From the NCBI GenBank assembly GCA_050741915.1, contig JBOGEX010000028.1, positions 1 to 33,906 of the forward strand: 33,906 nucleotides of DNA, written 5' to 3'. Source of the stretch: JACCTH01 sp050741915. Lineage in GTDB: Bacteria; Actinomycetota; Acidimicrobiia; Spongiisociales; ZC4RG35. Below the pieces are notes generated by a model that was not told where the DNA came from, searched no databases, and worked only from the letters and a program-made list of their open reading frames with translations. The first letter of the stretch is position 1. Each line of letters starts with the position of its first letter. Below, in pieces: positions 23,905 through 31,970 of the stretch. A program made the translations under genes and the position numbers.

Positions 23905-26900
23905 TTACATATTTCGCCGGTACTGGCCGCCGACCTCGTAGAGGGCAGAGCTGATCTGGCTCAAGGTGGCGACCTTGGTCGTCTCCATCAGGATCTCGAA
24001 GAGGTTCGCTCCCGCCCAAGCTCCGGCTCCCAACTCGGACAAAGCGACACCCGCCTGGCCCTGGTAGTGCGCCTGAACTGCGCGGACGTTCTCGATCAAG
24101 CGGTCCTTGTCGGCGTCGGTGGAACGGACCAGCTTCTCCGGTACGACGAAGGGTGAACCCTCCGCCGAAAGGAAGGTGTTGACGCCGATAATTGGATACT
24201 CGCCTGACTCCTTCAGAAGCTCGTAATAGAGCGACTCCTCCTGGATCTTGGCACGCTGGTACTGGCGCTCCATCGCCCCCAACACTCCCCCCCGAGACGA
24301 GATCCGCTCGAACTCATCAAGGACCGCCTCTTCAACGAGGTCGGTCAGGTACTCGATGAGGAAGGAGCCTTGAAGAGGGTTCTCGTTTTTGGCCAGCCCG
24401 AGCTCACGGTTGATGATGAGCTGAATCGCCACCGCCCGCCGCACCGAGTCTTCGGTCGGGGTCGTGATTGCCTCGTCGAAGGCGTTGGTGTGAAGGCTGT
24501 TGGTGTTGTCGTAGATGGCATAGAGGGCTTGCAGCGTGGTGCGGATGTCGTTGAATCCGATCTCCTGGGCATGGAGCGAGCGCCCCGAGGTCTGTATGTG
24601 GTACTTCAACATCTGGCTGCGCTCGTTGCCGCCGTACTTCTCTTTGATGGCCTTGGCCCAGATGCGGCGCGCCACCCGACCGATCACCGCGTACTCGGGG
24701 TCGATCCCGTTGGAGAAGAAGAAGGAGAGATTGGGAGCGAAGTCGTCGATCTTCATCCCTCGCGATAGGTAGTACTCGACATAGGTAAAGCCGTTGGCCA
24801 ACGTGAAAGCGAGTTGGGTGATCGGATTGGCTCCCGCCTCGGCCATGTGATATCCCGAGATTGAAACCGAATAGAAGTTGTCGATCGAGTTATCGACGAA
24901 GTACTGCTGGATGTCTCCCATCATCCGCAATGAGAACTCGGTGGAGAAGATGCAAGTGTTCTGGGCCTGGTCCTCTTTGAGAATGTCGGCCTGGACGGTG
25001 CCGCGCACCCGGGTGAGCGTCTCGGCCTTGATCTGTTGGTAGACGTCCGGAGCCAGGACCTGGTCGCCAGTAGCCCCGAGCAACATCAGCCCGAGCCCAT
25101 CGTTTCCTGGCGGAAGTTCGCCGTGGTACTGAGGTCGGTCCGAAGTCGGGTAAAGCTCAGCCAGCCTCGCCTCCACCTCATCTTCGAGACCTTCTGCCTT
25201 GATGTACTTTTCGCAGGCTTGGTCGATGGCGGCATTGAGGAAGAAGCCGAGGATGATCGGCGCCGGACCGTTGATCGTCATCGAGACCGAAGTGGCTGGA
25301 TCGCAAAGATCGAAGCCCGAATAGAGCTTCTTCGCTTCATCGAGGCTGGCCACCGAAACCCCTGAGTTGCCAACCTTGCCGTAGATGTCGGGCCGCTCGT
25401 GAGGGTCTTCGCCGTAGAGCGTCACCGAGTCGAAGGCGGTCGAGAGACGTATGGCCGGCATGCCCGCGGCCAGATAGTGAAAGCGCCGATTGGTCTGCTC
25501 GGCGGGACCCTCGCCAGCGAACATGCGGGTGGGATCCTCGGCTATACGCTTGAACGGATAGATCCCGGCGGTGTAGGGGAAGCTCCCGGGAAGGTTCTCC
25601 TGCAGCAGCCACGCCAGGCGATCCCCCCAGCCACGGAGTCGGGGCACCGCCACCTTGGGGATCTTCGAATGGGAAAGGGACTCAGAGGTGATCGGCACCG
25701 AAACCTCCCGGCCTCTCACCGGGAAAACGAAGTTCTCCTGGTCGTAGGCGCCCATGCGCTGATCCCAGCCCTCCAGGCGGGAAAGATTCTTCGAATCAAC
25801 TTTCGATCGAGCATCCTCGATCTCTTCCTGAGTCCCACCGGCTTGCAACCGGTAGTACTGCTCGGCCGCGGCTGCCTGTTCGCCGGCCCACTGGTCGTAG
25901 TGGCGGATAGTCTCTTTCACCTCGGCGAGATAACGCACCCGGCCCGGCGGCACCACGGCCTGCTTCTCCACGGGATCGACCAGAAGCGGCAACGAGGACT
26001 CGAGCGACGAGCCACTCCTTTCATTCAATGCATCCAGCATCCCTTGATAGAAGCGATTGGTGCCGGGATCGTTGAAGTCGGAGGCGATTGTCGAGTAGAC
26101 GGGTAGGTCATCATCGGGCCCCTCGAATCGCACCCGGTTGCGCCGGTATTGCTTGCGCACCTCACGAACGGCATCGTCGGCACCTTGCTTATCCGCCTTG
26201 TTGATCACCACGAGGTCGGCAAAGTCGAGCATGTCGATCTTCTCGAGCTGAGACGCCGCTCCGTACTCGGGGGTCATCACATACAAGGACAGGTCCGCCA
26301 CGTCCACGATCTCGGTGTCGGACTGACCGATACCCGACGTTTCGAGGATGACGAGGTCATAACCCGCCACCTTGACCGCATTGACCGCCATGCCGACCGC
26401 CGGGGACAGGGCGACGTTCGGTTGGCGGGTGGCCATCGAACGCATAAAGGCACGGGGGTGGGGAATCGAGTTCATCCGAATCCGGTCCCCGAGAAGGGCG
26501 CCTCCGCTGCGCCGCTTGGAGGGATCGACGGAGATCACGGCGATCTTGTGCTCGGGAAAGTCGAGGAGGAAACGCCGCATGACCTCGTCGACCAGCGAGG
26601 ACTTACCTGACCCGCCGGTTCCAGTCACTCCGATCACCGGCACGGCCAGTTGACCGGCCTGGGCAGCGAGTTCGTCAAAGAGATCCTGATACTTCTCCGG
26701 CCAGTTCTCGGCAGCCGAGATCAGCCGTCCGAGGGTGCCTCGGTCAGCCTTGGCAACGTCGATCGGCTCTTCGAGCTCCCCGGTCGGGTAGTCGGCATGG
26801 GACAGCATGTCATTCACCATGCCTTGCAGCCCGAGTTCTCGCCCGTCGTCGGGCGAGTAGATGCGGGTAACGCCGTAGGCCATCAGCTCTGCGCCCTCGG

Positions 26901-27219
26901 CGGGAAGAATCGTTCCCCCGCCCCCGCCGAAGATTCGGATCTCCGGGCGCTCAGCCTCGATCAGAAGGTCGCGCAGATAACGGAAGAACTCCATATGGCC
27001 GCCCTGATAAGAGGTGACCGCGATCGCCTGGGCGTCTTCTTCCACGGCCGTATCGACGATGTCGGTCCCGGTTCGGTTGTGACCGAGGTGGACCACTTCC
27101 GCTCCCGTCGCCTGGAGCATGCGTCGGAACACGTTGATCGAGGCGTCGTGGCCGTCGAAAAGCGTCGTTGCGGTGACAAAACGCAGCTTGTTGACGGGCT
27201 CGTAGGAGGGAACGGCCAT
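23905..27219 (-). CDS. icmF: isobutyryl-CoA mutase fused (IcmF)
   Basis: IcmF is a coenzyme-B12 acyl-CoA mutase in one chain that interconverts isobutyryl-CoA and n-butyryl-CoA. The ~1104-residue protein has an N-terminal B12-binding domain with the axial-ligand motif LFDGHDASIN (His24), a MeaI-like G-protein chaperone domain with P-loop GVTGTGGSGKSSL (about 197) and the NKAD motif, a linker, and the C-terminal mutase barrel (FPYTAGIYPFKR and EIGFNDIRTTLQALYA are typical). The ATG at 27219 (MAVPSYEPVNKL) is preferred: a longer frame back to 27297 would overlap the divergent ferredoxin and adds no homologous residues. Substrate preference (isobutyryl versus pivalyl- or isovaleryl-CoA) is not resolved. 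Confidence 0.95.
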   Translation of the reverse strand: MAVPSYEPVNKLRFVTATTLFDGHDASINVFRRMLQATGAEVVHLGHNRTGTDIVDTAVEEDAQAIAVTSYQGGHMEFFRYLRDLLIEAERPEIRIFGGGGGTILPAEGAELMAYGVTRIYSPDDGRELGLQGMVNDMLSHADYPTGELEEPIDVAKADRGTLGRLISAAENWPEKYQDLFDELAAQAGQLAVPVIGVTGTGGSGKSSLVDEVMRRFLLDFPEHKIAVISVDPSKRRSGGALLGDRIRMNSIPHPRAFMRSMATRQPNVALSPAVGMAVNAVKVAGYDLVILETSGIGQSDTEIVDVADLSLYVMTPEYGAASQLEKIDMLDFADLVVINKADKQGADDAVREVRKQYRRNRVRFEGPDDDLPVYSTIASDFNDPGTNRFYQGMLDALNERSGSSLESSLPLLVDPVEKQAVVPPGRVRYLAEVKETIRHYDQWAGEQAAAAEQYYRLQAGGTQEEIEDARSKVDSKNLSRLEGWDQRMGAYDQENFVFPVRGREVSVPITSESLSHSKIPKVAVPRLRGWGDRLAWLLQENLPGSFPYTAGIYPFKRIAEDPTRMFAGEGPAEQTNRRFHYLAAGMPAIRLSTAFDSVTLYGEDPHERPDIYGKVGNSGVSVASLDEAKKLYSGFDLCDPATSVSMTINGPAPIILGFFLNAAIDQACEKYIKAEGLEDEVEARLAELYPTSDRPQYHGELPPGNDGLGLMLLGATGDQVLAPDVYQQIKAETLTRVRGTVQADILKEDQAQNTCIFSTEFSLRMMGDIQQYFVDNSIDNFYSVSISGYHMAEAGANPITQLAFTLANGFTYVEYYLSRGMKIDDFAPNLSFFFSNGIDPEYAVIGRVARRIWAKAIKEKYGGNERSQMLKYHIQTSGRSLHAQEIGFNDIRTTLQALYAIYDNTNSLHTNAFDEAITTPTEDSVRRAVAIQLIINRELGLAKNENPLQGSFLIEYLTDLVEEAVLDEFERISSRGGVLGAMERQYQRAKIQEESLYYELLKESGEYPIIGVNTFLSAEGSPFVVPEKLVRSTDADKDRLIENVRAVQAHYQGQAGVALSELGAGAWAGANLFEILMETTKVATLSQISSALYEVGGQYRRNM

Positions 27220-27296
27220 TGGGGACCAAGCTAGCCAAACGCGGGAGTCAAACCCCTGTCCGGTAAGGCACCCCGACGCGTTACGCTTGGTGAGCA

Positions 27297-27596
27297 ATGG
27301 CGACGGCTACCAAATTACAGGTGTGGATCGATCAGGATTTATGCACCGGAGACGGCATCTGCGAGGAGATCACCCCAGACGTCTTTGTCGCCCGCGACGA
27401 CGGCCTCTGGGTGGTCAAAGAAGAGACCAAGCATTTCGGGAAGACGATCATCTACGACGGCCAGGAGGGTGACGGCCACGGTCCCGAGGGATCGCGGGGC
27501 GTGGCCCGGATCCCCGATCACCTGATTCAAGATGCCCTCGAGTCTGCCGAGGAATGCCCCGGCGAATGCATCATGATCGAGCCCATCGCCAAGTAA
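27297..27596 (+). CDS. 3Fe-4S-type ferredoxin
   Basis: The 99-residue electron carrier has DQDLCTGDGICEEITPDVF (residues about 13-31) and AEECPGECIMIEP (about 82-94). The CX5C...CX3C spacing is typical of actinobacterial single-cluster 3Fe-4S ferredoxins, with fewer ligands than a 4Fe-4S site. Such proteins often serve cytochromes P450 or other oxidoreductases; the partner here is unknown. It is divergent from icmF across 77 bases. The stop is doubled (TAATAA) and the second copy of the dispersed ~50-bp repeat begins right after it. Confidence 0.93.
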   Translation: MATATKLQVWIDQDLCTGDGICEEITPDVFVARDDGLWVVKEETKHFGKTIIYDGQEGDGHGPEGSRGVARIPDHLIQDALESAEECPGECIMIEPIAK

Positions 27597-27599
27597 TAA

Positions 27600-27647
27600 G
27601 CGAACCCTGGGTAGAGGCTGTCCAACAACGTCTACAGCCCAGAGAAT
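27600..27647 (+). repeat. dispersed ~50-bp repeat, copy 2
   Basis: This 48-base copy begins at the last base of the ferredoxin's TAATAAG end and matches 13510-13560 except for a 3-base gap and two substitutions. The stem GGCTGT (27616-27621) / ACAGCC (27634-27639) has a 12-base loop; an alternative stem CTGGG / CCCAG uses the flanks. It also marks the left edge of the decayed accessory region. Confidence 0.8.
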
Positions 27648-27656
27648 AGCCCGCAC

Positions 27657-28697
27657 TTACCCGGTCGGATTCGGTGCTGCAGCCACACCCGAATCGAGCG
27701 CTGGCTCATTGCCTCGTCGATAGTCGAGACCAGCTCGGTAGCGACCGACTCCAATGTGGTTTCGGTTGAAGAGCTGGCGTCGCATCACCGACCAACCGAT
27801 CGAGAGCGGCAAGAAGGCGATCGCCGATCCGAGGAGGATCAAGAGGATCAATTCGTAAAATGCCACCAGCTCGGGAGTGACCAAACCCAGGTCGAGAATT
27901 CCCTCGCCGAGCTCGGGATCGAGTACCACCGGGAGTGTGAAGGCAGCCGCCCCGAGGAAAACGGAACCCATACAAGCCGCGTTTGCCAGCGTTCCTCCTG
28001 AGTCGAGACCTTGACATACCGAAAGATCTGAGCCGCCACCCCGACCAAGGGGGATTCCCCAAATCCAGAAAAGCCGGGCGCCCGTCGCCAAGGTCGTTAT
28101 CGCAAAGACACCCGGGAGAACGAGCCAGAGACCGGCGAAGCCGATCATGCCGAGCAAAGCCATCGGATGAATCTGGGGACAAACCGACCATCGGGCAAAA
28201 GCAGCAATGTCGCCAACGAGGAGATCCCGGCAACCGACCGCCCGAAATGAGGCCAGGGGAGGCGGCATGTCCGATGAACGCCACTGCCGGAACCAGCTCA
28301 GGCCGCCGCTCCCTGATAATCGCCATCGGAAGGAGCAAAGCCGAGCCCAGGCTCAACAACATCACCGAGGTGACGAAGGCACCACCATCTCGGGGCTTGA
28401 GGACAAAGATCACCAAGCCGGTGAGCGCGAAGAGCAGCCATCCCCCCAGTTGACCGATTGCCAAGAGCCGCGCCAGCGCGATCTGGGAGATGCCAGCCCC
28501 AATCAGGGTCCTCGCCACTTCCTGCGAGATCCCGAAGACGCCTTCGCCGACCACCAAACCCACCCCGTGCCTGCCGGAGGAGCATCTGAAATCCCACAAT
28601 CGCCAAGATCAAACACCGCGCCAACACAGTTCCCCATATCGCCACACTCGCCGCCCAGGACGCGGAGGCCAGGAAGCGCCTGCTCAGCGCTTCTGGT
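27657..28697 (-). pseudogene. relic of a multi-spanning membrane sensor (histidine-kinase-like)
   Basis: No single frame spans this region, but fragments in all three minus frames join into one protein. Near 28690-28570 is SRRFLASASWAASVAIWG; then ALARLLAIGQLGGWLLF and FVLKPRDGGAFVTSVMLLSL; near 28165-28213 LATLLLLPDGRFVPRFIRWL; then ALLGMIGFAGLWLVLPG; FLPLSIGWSVMRRQL near 27800; and last ESVATELVSTIDEAMSQ in another frame. The LFPDGRFVPRW-like motif, the LRYRLYDID-like position and the ETMQPAHVSLWLR-like end are known from N-terminal parts of actinobacterial and chloroflexal sensor kinases. At least three frameshifts and an internal deletion show decay. The 5' end runs into the first 120-bp direct repeat. 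Confidence 0.7.
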
Positions 28698-28805
28698 GGT
28701 TGGGGGTAATAACGGCGTCAATCATTGGCCCAAGGATTCTCTCCGCACTACGTTATGACCATCGTTACGAGGCGAGAGGCGAACTTGAGCACGCAGGTGA
28801 ACGAG
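28686..28805 (+). repeat. 120-bp direct repeat, copy 1
   Basis: This copy is 94% identical (seven substitutions, no gaps) to 30517-30636 and in the same orientation. Together the copies bracket the phosphatase and chromate transporter genes. The unit carries the start of a reading frame, ATGACCATCGTTACG at 28755, so it looks like an upstream region plus the first 17 codons of the gene now broken at 30586-31537. Confidence 0.95.
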
Positions 28806-28832
28806 ACGAGGTCTCGCGCCCGGCTTGGATAG
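28755..28832 (+). pseudogene. detached 5' end of the broken membrane-protein gene
   Basis: This 25-codon frame reads MTIVTRREANLSTQVNE in the repeat and then diverges to a stop at 28830-28832, ten bases before the phosphatase gene. In the second repeat copy the same frame continues into the long broken membrane protein. I read it as the original gene start left behind on the far side of the inserted module. It could alternatively act as a short leader peptide. Confidence 0.5.
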
Positions 28833-28841
28833 ATTTGATCC

Positions 28842-29243
28842 ATGGCTGAGGCTCACGTCTTGTTCGTCTGCCTGCATGGCGCGGCGAAGAGTGTGATCGC
28901 AGCTGCGCACTTCCAACGTCTCGCGAACGAGCGCGGGCTACGAGCCGACGCGACGTTCGCCGGGACGGAACCCGATACGGAGATCGCGCCCCGTGTCATC
29001 ACGGAGCTCCTGGCACAGGGTGCCGACGTCCAGGGTCTCCGACCGAGGCTGGTGACATCGGCGGACGTCGCATCCGCCTCGCGGATCGTGACGTTCGGAT
29101 GTGACATCGCAGCGCTCAACCCTGCTGTGCCCGTAGAGCGATGGGACGACGTACCCGCGGTCAGCGACGGGTACGCCGCAGCGCGCGAGGCGATCGAGGC
29201 GAGGGTCACCCGGCTCGTCGACGAGCTAACCCAGAAACGTTAG
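28842..29243 (+). CDS. low-molecular-weight phosphatase / ArsC-like protein
   Basis: The 133-residue protein has the low-molecular-weight tyrosine phosphatase fold used also by thioredoxin- or mycothiol-linked arsenate reductases. The P-loop is at the N-terminus, VLFVCLHGAAKSVIAAAHF (6-24), with the expected cysteine. The canonical arginine of CX5R is a lysine (CLHGAAK), so activity may differ. Further family-like parts are FAGTEPDTEIAPRV and a C-terminal WDDVPAVSDGY where the acid loop is expected. It lies 55 bases before the chromate transporter, inside the repeat-bounded module. An arsenate or chromate-stress role is inferred from context only. Confidence 0.75.
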   Translation: MAEAHVLFVCLHGAAKSVIAAAHFQRLANERGLRADATFAGTEPDTEIAPRVITELLAQGADVQGLRPRLVTSADVASASRIVTFGCDIAALNPAVPVERWDDVPAVSDGYAAAREAIEARVTRLVDELTQKR

Positions 29244-29298
29244 CGCGCGGCGTCGCACCCCCCGAATGGCCGGGTCCGAATAACTCGAGGAGAGACAT

Positions 29299-30516
29299 AT
29301 GCCGGAGGGCGCTCCAGTTGACGCGCAGGCGCAAGTCGATCGTGGCGCCAATTTCTGGCGCTTCGTCCTCTACTTTCTCAAGCTCGGCGCCCTCGGCTTC
29401 GGGGGACCCATAGCCCTCGCCGGGTTCATGCACCGTGACCTCGTCGAGCGACGGCGCTGGATCGAGGAGGACGAGTACGCTCTCGCGCTCGCACTCGCCC
29501 AGATCATGCCGGGGCCGCTGGCTGCGCAACTGGCGATTGCCCTCGGGTACTTCCAGCACGGCGTGCTCGGCGCAACCGCCGTTGGGCTTGCATTCATCCT
29601 GCCCTCGTTCCTAATGGTCCTCGGCCTCTCGATCGCGTACCTCGCCTACGGTGGGCTCTGGTGGATGCAAGCGCTTTTCTACGGCATCGGCGCCGCCGTT
29701 GTCGGAATCATCGCCATTGCTGCCTACAAACTGGCGCGCTCGACCAACCGCCGCGATCCGTTGCTTTGGGCCATCTTCGGGGCGCTCGCCATCGTGACCG
29801 TGTGGGCAGAAGCCGAGCTGGCCGAGTTCTTCATTCTGGCGGGCCTGGTGGTCCTGCTCGTGCGCGCATGGTCGAATTGGCGGCGGGCGCTGCTCGCTAG
29901 CGCAGGGGCGGTCGTGATAGGTCTGCTCATCTGGACGATCGAACGGTGGCTCGTCGGCATCGGCCCCGGCAACGTGGGTGTGCTGGGTCAGATCTTGGTG
30001 TTTTTCACCAAGGCTGGCGCGTTCGTCTTTGGTAGCGGCCTGGCGATCGTGCCTTTCCTCGAGCAGGGGGTCGTCCAGCAGTTCGGTTGGCTAAGCGAGC
30101 AGCAGTTCCTGGACGCGGTGGCCGTCGCGATGATCACGCCGGGACCGGTCGTAATCACCGTGGCCTTCATCGGCTACCTGGTCGCCTCCTTCTGGGGCGC
30201 TTTGGGGGCGGCTGTCGGGATCTTTCTCCCGGTGTACGTCTTCACCATCCTCCCCGCCCCTTGGTTCAAACGAAACCGTGACAACACGCAGCTCAAGGCC
30301 TTTGTCCAGGGCGCTACCGCTGCGGCGACTGGAGCCATCACCGGCTCTGTGATCGTGCTCGCCCAAGGGGCGGTCAGGGATGTGCCGACGGCCCTCATCG
30401 CGCTGGGCGGTCTCGGTCTGCTCTGGTGGTTCAAAGTCCCTGAACCAATCGTGGTGGTCATTGCCGGCGTCCTCGGCGTCATTGTGTGGCCGCTTGTCCG
30501 CGTTGGCGCGTCGTGA
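29299..30516 (+). CDS. chrA: chromate transporter, two-domain CHR family
   Basis: The 405-residue protein is a long-form CHR transporter made of two homologous halves, with about ten to twelve membrane segments. The first half carries FLKLGALGFGGPIALAG (about 26-42) and AQIMPGPLAAQLAIALGY (about 65); the second repeats the pattern as FTKAGAFVFGSGLAIVPFLE (about 235) and AMITPGPVVITVAFIGY (about 275). Family members export chromate; other anions are possible. A GAGGAGA ribosome-binding site precedes the ATG. The stop (30514-30516) is flush with the start of the second 120-bp repeat. Confidence 0.92.
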   Translation: MPEGAPVDAQAQVDRGANFWRFVLYFLKLGALGFGGPIALAGFMHRDLVERRRWIEEDEYALALALAQIMPGPLAAQLAIALGYFQHGVLGATAVGLAFILPSFLMVLGLSIAYLAYGGLWWMQALFYGIGAAVVGIIAIAAYKLARSTNRRDPLLWAIFGALAIVTVWAEAELAEFFILAGLVVLLVRAWSNWRRALLASAGAVVIGLLIWTIERWLVGIGPGNVGVLGQILVFFTKAGAFVFGSGLAIVPFLEQGVVQQFGWLSEQQFLDAVAVAMITPGPVVITVAFIGYLVASFWGALGAAVGIFLPVYVFTILPAPWFKRNRDNTQLKAFVQGATAAATGAITGSVIVLAQGAVRDVPTALIALGGLGLLWWFKVPEPIVVVIAGVLGVIVWPLVRVGAS

Positions 30517-30636
30517 AGCGCTTCTGGTCGTTGGGGGGAATAACGGCGTCAAGCATTGGCCCGAGGATTCTCTCCGCACCACGTTACGACCATCGTTACG
30601 AGGCGAGAGGCGAACTTGAGCCCGCAGGTGAACGAG
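30517..30636 (+). repeat. 120-bp direct repeat, copy 2
   Basis: This is the second copy of the 28686-28805 unit, beginning on the base after the chrA stop. Here the frame's ATG has become ACG (30586-30588). It continues beyond the repeat into the broken membrane protein, so this copy holds the real junction with that gene. Confidence 0.95.
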
Positions 30637-31537
30637 CCGACGTCAACTTGGTCACGGGGACGAAAGATCGCGTTCACGGACCTCGCCGCCTCCTACGGCC
30701 TGTTACTGGTGAGTCACTTTTCGGTCCTGCCACTCGCCGTGATCGGGTGAGTTTTGACCGGGACCGGGACGTCTCACCGCGTCCACGAGGTTTCGATCGT
30801 GGTCATATTCGTTCTCAGCCTGATCGGCCTCCTGGCCCAAGTCCGGTCGACCCCGAGCAAGGTCGCCCCTACGCAGCAGGCAGCAGTGCCGACCCTGGTC
30901 TTGATCATCACCGACCTACTGATAAGCGGCGTTGGACCAGACACAGGATTCCTTTTCCTGATCTGCGGAGTGCCGCCGATCCTGCTGGCGGTGTTGCATC
31001 CTTCGCGCCGGGAGGTTTTCAAACCCACGCCCCGACCCTCGAGGGCACTGCTCACGTTGGCCGCCGTGCTGACTCCTCCCGTCATCATCTTGTTGTCGCT
31101 CATATCCAGGCTGGGGTTGAGGCGGCCGAACTGGGAAGGCCTATCTTCGAGCGACTCGACGTGCCAGAGGACGCCACCCCGGCAGAGTTCGAGGAGACCA
31201 TTGCCGAGATTTTTGATGACCTCGCCATCCCCGAGGAGCAGCGGGCGACGATCCAGCACTCGGGCCACTGGTCGGCGATGGCGCCTTTGCTTTGGGGCTC
31301 GTGGTACTGGCTTTCGTCGTCGCCATCCGAGTGCGCGGTTTCCGGGTCACCGCCTGGTCGGTCGCGCTAGCTGTTGCGTATAACGGCATTGTCTCGTTGG
31401 CAACGCCCGATGACGCCTCCTCGGCGGGTTTGGTCGGTAGGATCCTGTCCTTTGCCTGGGGAGTTGCCTTTGCGGCTCTGCCGAACGAGAGGCTCGGGTC
31501 AGCCGCCACCACCCGCCCCCGCCATCGCCTGAAATGA
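30586..31537 (+). pseudogene. broken multi-spanning membrane protein of unknown family
   Basis: Three frames reconstruct one protein. The first runs from the repeat through SRGRKIAFTDLAASYGLLLV to an in-frame TGA (30748-30750), then continues with HEVSIVVIFVLSLIGLLAQV, TLVLIITDLLISGVGPDTGF and LLTLAAVLTPPVIILLSLIS. A shift near 31100 gives AGVEAAELGRPIFERLDVPE and QHSGHWSAMA. A second shift near 31285 gives LVVLAFVVAIRVRGFRVTAW and ATPDDASSAGLVG. The pattern is four N-terminal helices, a soluble acidic loop and two to four more helices. The lost ATG, the stop and two frameshifts show it is dead. I do not recognise the family. Confidence 0.7.
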
Positions 31538-31553
31538 CTCGCAACAAACCACC

Positions 31554-31970
31554 TTGACAACCGCTCCTGAGGCCTGGCGAGGGCGATTCGGGCGCGGGCA
31601 CCGGCAGACGACGGAGTTGATCATCGACCAGGAACCGTCCGACTCACAGATTGCCGCCGTGAGCGAGGCGGCGGCGGGCCACGATTTGGTCATCGCCGGA
31701 ACGATCGATGCCGGTCGCGGCCAGGCGAGCCTGATCACAAAACTCGTCGCGACCGGAAGGCCGCTCATTGCGGTCGCTCTCCGCACTCCGTACGACCTGG
31801 CTCGCTATCCGTCGGCGGCTACGTACGTCTGCACCGATGGGATTCACCCGGCCTCGATGGAGGCGCTGGCCGCGGCATTGTTTGGGGAGGTGTCCTTCCC
31901 GGGCCGCCTTCCCGCCGCGGTACCGGGGCTCTACCCGGTTGGTCACGGCCTGGCTGGCAGCAGCCGATGA
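31554..31970 (+). pseudogene. C-terminal remnant of a GH3 beta-N-acetylhexosaminidase
   Basis: The 138-codon frame contains only the end of a glycoside hydrolase family 3 protein. PSDSQIAAVSEAAAGHDLVI (about 29-48), TGRPLIAVALRTPYDLARYP (about 67-86), ASMEALAAALFGE and GRLPAAVPGLYPVGHGL are typical of the GH3 C-terminal domain of NagZ-like enzymes. The catalytic barrel, several hundred residues, is missing. Upstream lies the broken membrane gene, so the gene was cut near 31555. The stop overlaps the nagA ATG (ATGA), showing that the intact gene once headed this operon. Catalysis is impossible without the barrel. Confidence 0.8.

Noticed and set aside
27220..27297. Longer icmF start at 27297
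   Set aside because: It would add 26 residues without family similarity and overlap the start of the divergent ferredoxin.
28686..28805. Integron attC-like recombination site
   Set aside because: The unit lacks the paired RYYYAAC/GTTRRRY core sites and has no long internal palindrome; no integrase is present.
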